Assembly (NCBI GenBank): GCA_964598235.1
Contig: CAZRAY010000043.1
Span: 1 to 15,231 of the forward strand
From: UBA652 sp964598235
GTDB taxonomy: Bacteria; Pseudomonadota; Gammaproteobacteria; Nitrosococcales; Methylophagaceae
Reading direction: 5' to 3'
DNA length: 15,231 bases
Below the pieces are notes generated by a model. The model was not told where the DNA came from, ran no database searches, and saw nothing but the letters and a program-made list of their open reading frames with translations. Shown piece by piece: positions 5,319 to 11,960 of the stretch; positions within the stretch are counted from its first letter, which is position 1, and each line of letters starts with the position of its first letter. The translations under genes were made by a program, and so were the position numbers.

Positions 5319-6740
5319 GTGGCTGAAATTCTATACCCTGATTCCTATGCGGATGCTGATACCGAGGCATTAAAGGTACCGCCACATTCTGTCGAAGCAG
5401 AGCAATCTGTTTTGGGCGGTTTGATGTTGGATAATACGGCATGGGAAAAGGTCGCTGATTTGTTAGTGGAGGCTGATTTTTATCAGCGTAGCCATCAACT
5501 TATTTTCCGCGGCATCGCGGATTTGCGCGAGCAAGATAAGCCTGTGGATGTGGTAACGCTGGCAGAATGGCATGAGTCTCGAGGGGAATTGGATGCAATC
5601 GGTGAGCTCGCTTATCTTGGTATGCTGGCCCGGAACACGCCTAGTGCCGCCAATATTGTGGCTTATGCCAATATTGTGCGTGAGCGTTCGGTGTGGCGGA
5701 AACTGATCCATGTGGGCACCCAAATTTCGGCGACGGCCTTTAATTCTGAAGGGATGACCAGCGAAGATATGATCGACCAAGCCGAGCGGATGGTATTTGA
5801 AATCGCTGAGCAAGGTGCGCGTCGGGGCGGTGGCTTCCATCCGATTAAAAATGTGATCGCGAAGGTAGTCGATCGTATTGATACCTTATTCGAACAAGAT
5901 GATCCGATTACAGGCTTGGCGACAGGCTTTACTGATTTTGATCGTGATACATCGGGTTTACAGCCAGCTGATTTAGTCATTGTTGCGGGTCGCCCATCGA
6001 TGGGTAAAACGACCTTTGCGATGAATCTCGCAGAACATGCTGCGATACAAAGCAAGAAGGCGGTTGCCGTGTTCAGTATGGAAATGCCGGCGGATTCATT
6101 GGTGATGCGGATGTTGTCATCACTGGGACAGATTGATCAAACGCGTTTACGTTCAGGTCGGATGCAAGATGATGATTGGCCGCGATTAACCTCGGCACTC
6201 TCTCTATTACAGGAAGCGCCTTTATTTATTGATGATACACCTGCACTGACGGTGACGGAGCTGCGTGCACGTGCTCGCCGATTAAAACGGGAGCATGGTG
6301 AGTTAGGGTTAATCGTGATCGATTATATCCAATTGATGCAGGGTTCGGCTGGGCGAAACAATGAAAATAGAGCAACAGAAATCTCTGAGATTTCACGTTC
6401 ATTGAAGGCCCTTGCAAAAGAATTAGAGGTACCCATCGTGGCCTTATCGCAGCTGAACCGTAGCTTGGAGAATAGACCCAATAAGCGGCCGATCATGTCT
6501 GACTTGCGGGAATCAGGCGCGATTGAGCAGGATGCGGATTTGATTGTGTTTATCTATCGAGATGAAGTGTATAACGAAGAGAGCACCGAAAAAGGTAAAG
6601 CAGAAATCATTATTAGTAAACAACGGAACGGCCCAATTGGTACGGTGAATCTGACTTTCAGAGGGCAATATACCCGATTTGAGAATTTTGCACGAGACAG
6701 CTATGGCTATGATGATGACATGCCACCCCCATTTCATTAA
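5319..6740 (+). CDS. dnaB: Replicative DNA helicase DnaB (GTG start)
   Basis: 473 residues (E. coli 471). It forms the hexameric 5'-to-3' helicase of the replication fork and interacts with primase. The N-terminal DnaB domain is at about 22-125 (PPHSVEAEQSVLGGLMLD). The RecA-type ATPase domain is at about 198-460, with Walker A GRPSMGKT at 224-231, Walker B LIVID at 331-335, SQLNRSLENR and DLRESGAIEQDAD. No intein is present, although DnaB is a common intein host. The start is GTG at 5319 with AAGAGA upstream; no ATG gives the family N-terminus. It heads a plus-strand operon with alr, radA and hemJ. Confidence 0.97.
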   Translation: MAEILYPDSYADADTEALKVPPHSVEAEQSVLGGLMLDNTAWEKVADLLVEADFYQRSHQLIFRGIADLREQDKPVDVVTLAEWHESRGELDAIGELAYLGMLARNTPSAANIVAYANIVRERSVWRKLIHVGTQISATAFNSEGMTSEDMIDQAERMVFEIAEQGARRGGGFHPIKNVIAKVVDRIDTLFEQDDPITGLATGFTDFDRDTSGLQPADLVIVAGRPSMGKTTFAMNLAEHAAIQSKKAVAVFSMEMPADSLVMRMLSSLGQIDQTRLRSGRMQDDDWPRLTSALSLLQEAPLFIDDTPALTVTELRARARRLKREHGELGLIVIDYIQLMQGSAGRNNENRATEISEISRSLKALAKELEVPIVALSQLNRSLENRPNKRPIMSDLRESGAIEQDADLIVFIYRDEVYNEESTEKGKAEIIISKQRNGPIGTVNLTFRGQYTRFENFARDSYGYDDDMPPPFH

Positions 6741-6749
6741 TTATTAGTG

Positions 6750-7865
6750 ATGATGGAGAACGCATCACCTAACGCACAGATTAACCTAACTGCACTCAAA
6801 CATAATCTGGCAGTGGTAAAGCAACACGCGCCACATAGCAGCGTGATGTCAGTGATCAAATCTAATGCCTATGGTCATGGCCTGCTTGAAATAGCGGCGG
6901 CATTACAGGATAGCGATGCGTTTGCTGTGGCACGTCTGGCGGAAGGTTTACAATTACGTGAAGCTGGTGAAAGCAGGCCAATTCTCTTGCTGGAAGGCGT
7001 GACCAACATATCCGATCTACAACAAGCGGCAGCAGCGGATCTATCCCTTGTTTTCCATACGCATGAACAATTGATGATGTTGATGACGGCATCATTAGCG
7101 AAGCCACTGACCTTTTGCTGGGTGAAAGTGGATACGGGCATGCATCGCCTTGGGTTTTCACCTGATCACGCTTTATCTGCTTGGAAGATATTAAATAAAA
7201 GCCATCAGGTAACGGGCGATATTGGCATGATGAGCCATTTTGCCAATGCCGATATTTTGGATGATGAGAAGAATACACGACAGCAGGATTTATTTTCAGG
7301 GTTGATTGCACAAGATGCTGATTTAGCGGCTGCACCGAAAAGCATGGCCAATTCAGCAGCTATTTTGAGCCGGCCAGAGAGCCATTTAGATTGGGTGCGA
7401 CCCGGTTTGATGCTCTATGGGGTCTCGCCTATTGTGGGTAAAACAGCTGCAGAATTGGGATTGAAACCGGTGATGACGGTGTCGGCTGAACTGATTTCAA
7501 TTCAAAGCTTACTGGCGGGTGAAACCGTGGGTTATGGCAGCACATGGGCTTGCCCTACCGATATGCGAGTAGGTTTAATCAATATTGGCTATGGTGATGG
7601 TTATCCGCGCCAGTTGCCGACGGGAAGTAGTGTGTTGGTCAATGGTGAGGTGGTGGCGTTAGTTGGGCGCGTGTCGATGGATATGATATGTGTTGATTTA
7701 CGTAACCAGCCCGATGCAAAAATGGGTGATGGTGTTGTGTTATGGGGCGAAGGTTTACCTGCGGATATTATCGCGCAACAAGCGGATACAATCGGCTATG
7801 AATTGGTGTGTCAACTGACACAGCGCGTACCACGTTGTTATGGAGAAAATAATGGCGAAGCCTAA
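6750..7865 (+). CDS. alr: Alanine racemase (PLP-dependent)
   Basis: Interconverts L- and D-alanine to supply D-alanine for peptidoglycan. The protein has about 371 residues (E. coli Alr 359). The PLP lysine is in VIKSNAYGHG at about residue 37, and the second catalytic base Tyr is in VGYGSTW at about 262. RLGF, NIGYGDGYPR and GRVSMDMICVDL are also family signatures. Possible starts are GTG 6747, ATG 6750 and ATG 6753, all within 15 bases of the dnaB stop codon; none has a clear Shine-Dalgarno, which suggests coupling to dnaB translation. The 3' end overlaps radA by 14 bases. Only one alanine racemase gene is seen in the window. Confidence 0.95.
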   Translation: MMENASPNAQINLTALKHNLAVVKQHAPHSSVMSVIKSNAYGHGLLEIAAALQDSDAFAVARLAEGLQLREAGESRPILLLEGVTNISDLQQAAAADLSLVFHTHEQLMMLMTASLAKPLTFCWVKVDTGMHRLGFSPDHALSAWKILNKSHQVTGDIGMMSHFANADILDDEKNTRQQDLFSGLIAQDADLAAAPKSMANSAAILSRPESHLDWVRPGLMLYGVSPIVGKTAAELGLKPVMTVSAELISIQSLLAGETVGYGSTWACPTDMRVGLINIGYGDGYPRQLPTGSSVLVNGEVVALVGRVSMDMICVDLRNQPDAKMGDGVVLWGEGLPADIIAQQADTIGYELVCQLTQRVPRCYGENNGEA

Positions 7866-9243
7866 ACGATTATTTCGATGCCAACAATGTGATGCGCAGG
7901 CACCGCAGTGGGGCGGGCAATGCAATGAGTGTGGGGCATGGAATAGCTTAGTTGAAGAAGTGCAACAGGCAAGCACCGCCGCAGGCCAAGAAATGATCAG
8001 CAAACATGCGACTTATGCGGGAGAGCAGAAGAGCAGCGTACAATCTTTGGCAGAAATAACGTCAGAGCAATCTGTACGGTGGAGCACGGGCTTACCCGAA
8101 TTGGATCGGGCATTGGGTGGCGGTTTGGTGACGGGGTCGGTTGTGTTGATTGGCGGTGATCCCGGTATTGGTAAATCAACCTTGCTGTTGCAAGCGATGG
8201 CGGCTATGGCTGAGAAAAGTGGGGTGAATCCGCTTTATGTCAGTGGTGAAGAATCGATGCAACAAATTCGCCTACGGGCCGAACGATTAGGGTTAGAAAA
8301 TGCGCCTGTTGATTTACTCTCGGAAACGCATGCGGAGCAAATGATTGCGGTCGCAAAAAAACGTAAGCCACAGGTCATGGTGGTGGATTCAATCCAAACG
8401 GTGTTCACAGAATTGCTGACGTCGGCACCGGGCACTGTGGCACAAGTACGCGAGAGCGCTGCGCAACTCGTGCGCTTTGCAAAATCCAGCGGTGTAACGA
8501 TGATTTTAGTGGGCCATGTGACGAAGCAAGGCGCGATAGCAGGGCCGCGCGTGTTAGAACATATGGTGGATACGGTTTTGTATTTTGAAGGTGATAGCAC
8601 CACGCGGTTTCGGATCTTACGCGCCGTTAAAAATCGCTTTGGTGCCGTGAATGAATTAGGTGTGTTCGGGATGACCGAACTAGGCTTAAAAGAAGTCAGC
8701 AATCCGTCGGCGATATTTTTATCGCGTGGCGAGCAAGCCGTCGCGGGCAGTGTGGTCACCGTGATCCGAGAAGGGAGCCGCCCGATGATGGTGGAAGTGC
8801 AAGCCTTAGTGGATGAAACCTCCTTGGGTAACCCACGGCGCGTATCGGTGGGTATGGAACAAAACCGCCTCGCAATGTTATTAGCCATTTTGCATCGCCA
8901 CGGTGGGATTACTTGTAGCGATCAAGATGTATTTATTAATGTAGTAGGCGGGGTGAAACTCAGCGAGACAGGGGCGGATTTGGCCATCATCGCCGCAGTG
9001 ATTTCTAGCTTACGCAATAAAGCGATTCCCCGAGATTGGGTATTATTTGGTGAAGTGGGGTTAACAGGGGAGATTCGCCCTGTGCAAGCTGGTGAAGAAC
9101 GGATCCAAGATGCCAGCAAACATGGTTTTAGCCATGCGATAGTGCCGGCAGCAAATGCACCTAGAAAAGCAGTGAAAGGCATTAAAGTGATTGCAGTGAA
9201 ACATTTATCAGAAGTGATTGCAGCATTAAAGGAGGCAGAATAA
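7852..9243 (+). CDS. radA: DNA repair protein RadA (Sms)
   Basis: 463 residues (E. coli 460). RadA is a RecA-like ATPase that promotes branch migration during recombinational repair. In order it has a C4 zinc finger (C10, C13, C24, C27), a RecA-type core with Walker A GGDPGIGKST at 101-110 and Walker B VMVVD at 175-179, the RadA-specific KNRFG at 260-264, and a Lon-protease-like C-terminal domain. An ATG at 7840 is in frame, but GGAG at 7842-7845 lies six bases before the ATG at 7852, and MAKPKR matches the family start. The start lies inside the end of alr, so it is co-transcribed with dnaB and alr. Confidence 0.96.
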   Translation: MAKPKRLFRCQQCDAQAPQWGGQCNECGAWNSLVEEVQQASTAAGQEMISKHATYAGEQKSSVQSLAEITSEQSVRWSTGLPELDRALGGGLVTGSVVLIGGDPGIGKSTLLLQAMAAMAEKSGVNPLYVSGEESMQQIRLRAERLGLENAPVDLLSETHAEQMIAVAKKRKPQVMVVDSIQTVFTELLTSAPGTVAQVRESAAQLVRFAKSSGVTMILVGHVTKQGAIAGPRVLEHMVDTVLYFEGDSTTRFRILRAVKNRFGAVNELGVFGMTELGLKEVSNPSAIFLSRGEQAVAGSVVTVIREGSRPMMVEVQALVDETSLGNPRRVSVGMEQNRLAMLLAILHRHGGITCSDQDVFINVVGGVKLSETGADLAIIAAVISSLRNKAIPRDWVLFGEVGLTGEIRPVQAGEERIQDASKHGFSHAIVPAANAPRKAVKGIKVIAVKHLSEVIAALKEAE

Positions 9244-9668
9244 TGCTTTGGTTAAAGGCTTTTCATCTCATTTCAGTGATTACCTGGTTTGCGGCATTAT
9301 TTTATCTACCCCGCTTATTTGTCTATCATGCCATGTGCGAAGATGAAGCAGGCAATGCCCGCTTCAAAATTATGGAAAGAAAACTCTATCGCGGGATCAT
9401 GACGCCGAGTGCGATTATGACCTTGGTATTTGGCATTGGTTTGCTCAGCCAATATAGCGGCGAAGCGATTGCTAGCATGCATTGGTTGCATGCTAAGTTG
9501 TTGCTGGTTGTGCTGTTGTTTGCCTACCATGGCTATTGTGGGAAATTACTCAAACAGTTCGCTGAAGATAAGAACCAACGCAGCCATGTGTTTTATCGTT
9601 GGCTTAATGAATTACCTGTGTTCATCTTGATTGCGGTGGTGATTTTGGTGGTGGTAAAGCCGTTTTAG
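9243..9668 (+). CDS. hemJ: Protoporphyrinogen IX oxidase HemJ (membrane protein)
   Basis: 141 residues, matching the HemJ/UPF0093 family. It carries the N-terminal signature KAFHLISVITWFAALFYLPR followed by LFVYH, and four hydrophobic segments (about 4-24, 50-70, 78-97, 119-139). HemJ oxidises protoporphyrinogen IX to protoporphyrin IX in haem synthesis, in bacteria that lack or supplement HemG or HemY. The conserved His8 lies in the first membrane segment. The ATG overlaps the radA stop codon by one base (TAATG), so it is the last gene of the dnaB operon. Its TAG stop overlaps the toxin gene's stop on the other strand, with no room for a terminator. Confidence 0.92.
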   Translation: MLWLKAFHLISVITWFAALFYLPRLFVYHAMCEDEAGNARFKIMERKLYRGIMTPSAIMTLVFGIGLLSQYSGEAIASMHWLHAKLLLVVLLFAYHGYCGKLLKQFAEDKNQRSHVFYRWLNELPVFILIAVVILVVVKPF

Positions 9669-9976
9669 CCTTCTCGTTCTTCTAGCATGTATCGACGGAG
9701 CGCACGCTCCCCACGCATCACATAAACGACATACACATCGTTGTCATTTTCGATACGGTAGAAAACTCGGCAAGGCCCAACAATAATTTCGCGATATTTT
9801 GAATCAATCAATTCGGCTGGAACACGGCCAGACTCTGGGAATTGTTCAAGACGTTCGATAGAAGAAAATAAGTTGCGTACTAATTTTTTAGCGGCACTTT
9901 CTTTATCCAGTGCAATATATTCGGCGATATCATTTAGGTCAGATAGCGCAGAATCAGACCATATTATTTTAGCCAT
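9665..9976 (-). CDS. RelE/ParE-family toxin of a type II toxin-antitoxin system
   Basis: 103 residues with the ParE/RelE pattern: an N-terminal strand and helical hairpin (WSDSALSDLNDIAEYIALD), LEQFPESGR at about 43-51, YREIIVGPCRVFYRIENDNDVYVVYVMRGER at about 61-91, and a basic C-terminus. The family includes ribosome-dependent mRNA interferases (RelE) and gyrase poisons (ParE). The sequence cannot tell which, though YRIENDNDVYVVYVMRGER is reminiscent of ParE. The start codon overlaps the end of the antitoxin gene by 13 bases, so translation is coupled. It ends exactly opposite the end of hemJ. No frame damage is seen, so the pair looks intact. Confidence 0.9.
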   Translation of the reverse strand: MAKIIWSDSALSDLNDIAEYIALDKESAAKKLVRNLFSSIERLEQFPESGRVPAELIDSKYREIIVGPCRVFYRIENDNDVYVVYVMRGERALRRYMLEEREG

Positions 9977-10221
9977 TTACGCATAATCTGTTTTGCATCT
10001 GTATGTGAATGAACACGATCTTCCAAAATTGCGGCTTCACCACGCGCGATACCTTCAAGAATTCGCATACGTTCTTGCATCAATTCATAATCTCCAACAT
10101 CAACCAAATAGGCAGATGGGCGACCATGTTCAGTAATTAATACAGGCTCTTTTGATTCATGTAGATCGGCTAATATCTTTGTTGCTTGTCTTTTTAACGT
10201 GGTGACGAGTTCTGTTTTCAT
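9964..10221 (-). CDS. Phd/YefM-family antitoxin
   Basis: 85 residues. The N-terminal half (about 1-52: ELVTTLKRQATKILADLHESKEPVLITEHGRPSAYLVDVGDYE) has the Phd/YefM fold, which binds operator DNA as a dimer. The C-terminal part (about 53-85) is charged and would wrap the toxin. It comes first in the pair and overlaps the toxin gene. There is no Shine-Dalgarno in front of the ATG, and a good promoter lies so close that the mRNA may be nearly leaderless. Autorepression through the repeats over that promoter is expected from the family. Confidence 0.9.
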   Translation of the reverse strand: MKTELVTTLKRQATKILADLHESKEPVLITEHGRPSAYLVDVGDYELMQERMRILEGIARGEAAILEDRVHSHTDAKQIMRKWLK

Positions 10222-10227
10222 AATAAG

Positions 10228-10258
10228 TGATACTAAACTGATACATTAAAAGATGCAA
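10228..10258 (-). promoter_or_regulatory. Promoter and probable operator of the toxin-antitoxin operon
   Basis: On the minus strand, TTGCAT (10258-10253) and TAGTAT (10235-10230) are separated by exactly 17 bases, a good sigma-70 promoter. On the plus strand, TGATAC occurs twice (10228-10233 and 10239-10244), 11 bases apart, about one helical turn. The first copy covers most of the -10 box and the second lies in the spacer, as expected for an autorepressor site. Confidence 0.6.
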
Positions 10259-10291
10259 TGTTTTTGTCTTGAATTATAAACTCGGATGACG

Positions 10292-10615
10292 CTATTGCTC
10301 ACCCGAGCTACGGGCTTGATTGATGACTTGAATCCATTTGTTCCTGTTATAAATTACGAACTTAAATAAACCATTAGATGTGGAGATTGAAATTGAGTTT
10401 GGAATTAAAGGAACAATGCCTAGAAATTTTGTCCATCCTTTTTCGATGGTATCGATGTCTGAAAGTTGGATTTCAGTTGTACCACGCTGAAGGTTAAAGG
10501 TAGAGGCGCTAAATATAAGGCTTGTGGGAGTAAGCGTTAATTTGCCGCCAACGGTTTCAATATTCTTTTGGAGGTTGGCAGTGCCTTCCTTTATTATTTT
10601 TGTAGATTGATTCAT
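10292..10615 (-). CDS. Small GRAM/PH-like domain protein
   Basis: 107 residues, no signal peptide or membrane segment, so probably cytoplasmic or peripheral. After a short N-terminal helix (about 1-20), GGKLTLTPTSLIFSAST...TEIQLSDIDTIEKG...LIPNSISISTSNGLFKFVIYNRNKWIQVI follows the beta-rich pattern of GRAM/PH-like domains: a strand with L-x-x-T-x-x-x-L-x-F, an I-x-x-I-x-x-I segment, then a G-x-x-x-x-F strand before the last helix. Bacterial single-domain members have no established function; in other organisms such domains bind lipids or proteins. It lies between dolP and the toxin-antitoxin pair on the same strand, and its leader runs into the palindromic element 16 bases upstream. The ribosome binding site is weak. 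Confidence 0.6.
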   Translation of the reverse strand: MNQSTKIIKEGTANLQKNIETVGGKLTLTPTSLIFSASTFNLQRGTTEIQLSDIDTIEKGWTKFLGIVPLIPNSISISTSNGLFKFVIYNRNKWIQVINQARSSGEQ

Positions 10616-10631
10616 TCTAGGTGCTCTTTCT

Positions 10632-10770
10632 GAAGCCTTTGCACGTTAAGTATCTTTCGTCATGGCAAGGCAAAAATAGCCGAAAAACCGCAGCTTACAG
10701 TTGTAAGTGAGTATTTTGAGACTATTTTTAACGAAGCCATGGCGAAAAAGATGACTCGTGCTAAGGGATC
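10632..10770. repeat. Palindromic miniature element, copy B
   Basis: An imperfect palindrome centred on CTTACAGTTGTAAG at 10694-10707. Outer arms are GCACG at 10641-10645 with CGTGC at 10757-10761, extending outward to about 10632 and 10770 with 11 of 14 positions paired. Large inner arms are 10649-10679 and 10722-10755, which share CATGGC and the AAAAATAG/CTATTTTT blocks. It is non-coding. Its sequence aligns end to end with the reverse complement of copy A at 5054-5184, with the CTCAAAAT, TTTTTCG and CTTAGCGTG-like blocks in register. One end reaches the dolP stop codon and the other lies just before the GRAM-like gene. Confidence 0.75.
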
Positions 10771-11338
10771 AACGGTATTCGAAAAGTTTGATGACTTTGA
10801 CAACTCCCTTAGTTTGTCTTGCCAATAACACAGATTTAGCTGCTTCTGTCTTCGTTACAATGCCCATCAGGTAAACGATTTTACGTTCGGTCACCACTTT
10901 AATCCGTGTTGGGTCTAAACCTTTTTCGGCAGTGATTTTAGACTTTACTTTGGTGGTGATCCAGGTATCGCTGCTGCGTGATTTTAAGCCGCTCGAGGGC
11001 GAAATGACCAGTTCATTATAAACTTGATTTACATTATTGGTCGATTTCCCCATGGCGCCAATTTGCTCTTTAATTGCGGCGGTGGTGGCTTCTCCTGTGA
11101 TCAACAAAGCACCATTATAGCTGGTGAAATTAACATGGGATTGTTGATAGGCAACAGGGTCACTATTAAGGGTGTCACCCACTTTAAGTTCGACGCCTTG
11201 ATCATCAATAACGCGACCTGCGGAGCGATGATCGTGTGCGGTGGAGGCGCCGGCAGCAACGCCGGTGGCAACAACGGGTACGCAGGCTTGGAGGAGCGCG
11301 CTGCTTAGAATGAGGGCAAGAATTGGGTAATAACGCAT
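10769..11338 (-). CDS. dolP: Outer-membrane lipoprotein DolP with two BON domains
   Basis: 189 residues (E. coli DolP/YraP 191). The signal peptide ends in LLQAC (Cys19). BON domain 1 spans about 44-113 (RVIDDQGVELKVGDTL...NQVYNELVI) and BON domain 2 about 122-189, with the family-typical DTWITTKVKSKI and VYLMGIVTKTEA. DolP associates with anionic phospholipid and supports outer-membrane integrity and BAM function in E. coli. AAAGGA nine bases ahead supports the ATG at 11338. Another ATG at 11371 overlaps the stop codon of the small upstream lipoprotein gene (TAATG) and would add 11 residues before the signal peptide, so it is less likely. The stop codon touches palindromic element B. Confidence 0.93.
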   Translation of the reverse strand: MRYYPILALILSSALLQACVPVVATGVAAGASTAHDHRSAGRVIDDQGVELKVGDTLNSDPVAYQQSHVNFTSYNGALLITGEATTAAIKEQIGAMGKSTNNVNQVYNELVISPSSGLKSRSSDTWITTKVKSKITAEKGLDPTRIKVVTERKIVYLMGIVTKTEAAKSVLLARQTKGVVKVIKLFEYR

Positions 11339-11370
11339 GATTGAGGTTCCTTTATTATTTGGGTTTATCA

Positions 11371-11490
11371 TTAATAGCGGTCGCGTGAAGATTCAGGATT
11401 ATCAGGTGTGTTGCCTGTCATAAGGGCAGTGGCACAGCCTTGCAATAGTGTGCTGATAATAAATAGTAAGACGACAGCGAGATGTTTCAT
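11371..11490 (-). CDS. Small lipoprotein between yraN and dolP
   Basis: A 39-residue product with a clean lipoprotein signal peptide, MKHLAVVLLFIISTLLQGC, with acylated Cys19. The mature part is only 21 residues (CATALMTGNTPDNPESSRDRY). GAG lies about nine bases before the ATG, a weak ribosome binding site. Its TAA forms a TAATG junction with an in-frame upstream ATG of dolP, supporting co-transcription. I do not recognise a family. The mature N-terminus loosely resembles that of DolP (Cys, then T-G, then D-x-R-S-like residues), but this may be chance. A longer frame to 11583 exists from a TTG without support. Confidence 0.6.
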   Translation of the reverse strand: MKHLAVVLLFIISTLLQGCATALMTGNTPDNPESSRDRY

Positions 11491-11589
11491 AAAATATTGC
11501 TCATGTAGTTTGACCTCTCTCCATTCTAGTAGACTTGATTGTTCAGTGATAGTTCTTTTTGTTTTGGTGGTGGTAGTAAACAAGCAAGC

Positions 11590-11940
11590 TTAGTCGAGGC
11601 GAAAGGCATCGGGGATCCAATCAAGGCTATTGCTGCTAATTGCAACAACATCAAAACGATAGGCGGAGGCGGTTTGGTGTTGGTGTTGGATATAGTGTTG
11701 CGCGGTGGTAATAATACGCTGTTGTTTACGGAAATCAACGCTGGCAGCAGCACCACCAAACTGGTCATTTTTACGATACCGAACTTCAATAAAAATAAGG
11801 GTATCTTGGTCACGCATAATTAGATCAATTTCACCATAGCGGCAGCGATAGTTGCTCACGATATGTTGCAGCCCAGCCTTTTCTAAGTATGCCCGCGCTT
11901 GTTGTTCTGCTTGTTGGCCAATATGTTGGGTGTTAGCCAT
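11590..11940 (-). CDS. yraN: YraN family (UPF0102) endonuclease-like protein
   Basis: 116 residues (E. coli 131). It has the restriction-endonuclease-like core typical of the family: GxxAEQQARAYLEKAG near the start, YRCRYGEIDLIMRD at about 31-44, and FIEVRYR at about 50-56, whose Asp, Glu and Lys/Arg side chains form the presumed metal site, followed by GGAAASVDFRKQQRI. The cellular role is not established; the fold suggests DNA processing. It lies 20 bases after lpoA, as in E. coli, where yraN also follows lpoA. No strong Shine-Dalgarno is seen before its ATG. Confidence 0.92.
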   Translation of the reverse strand: MANTQHIGQQAEQQARAYLEKAGLQHIVSNYRCRYGEIDLIMRDQDTLIFIEVRYRKNDQFGGAAASVDFRKQQRIITTAQHYIQHQHQTASAYRFDVVAISSNSLDWIPDAFRLD

Positions 11941-11960
11941 ATGTGTTGTTTAGTGCACGA

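Noticed and set aside
5299..5319. Six-codon frame (ATG at 5299 to TAG at 5317) just before dnaB, as a leader peptide
   Set aside because: No ribosome binding site of its own, and no repeated codons or alternative hairpins that would suggest attenuation.
8235..8888. 217-codon minus-strand frame opposite radA
   Set aside because: Lies within the conserved ATPase core of RadA on the other strand and shows no protein features.
9697..9710. GGAGCG/CGCTCC hairpin near the hemJ/toxin junction as a terminator
   Set aside because: It has no T-run on either strand and lies inside the toxin coding sequence.
11491..11583. 70-residue version of the small lipoprotein
   Set aside because: It would start at a TTG and place 31 polar residues ahead of the signal peptide; the ATG at 11490 gives a normal lipoprotein signal.
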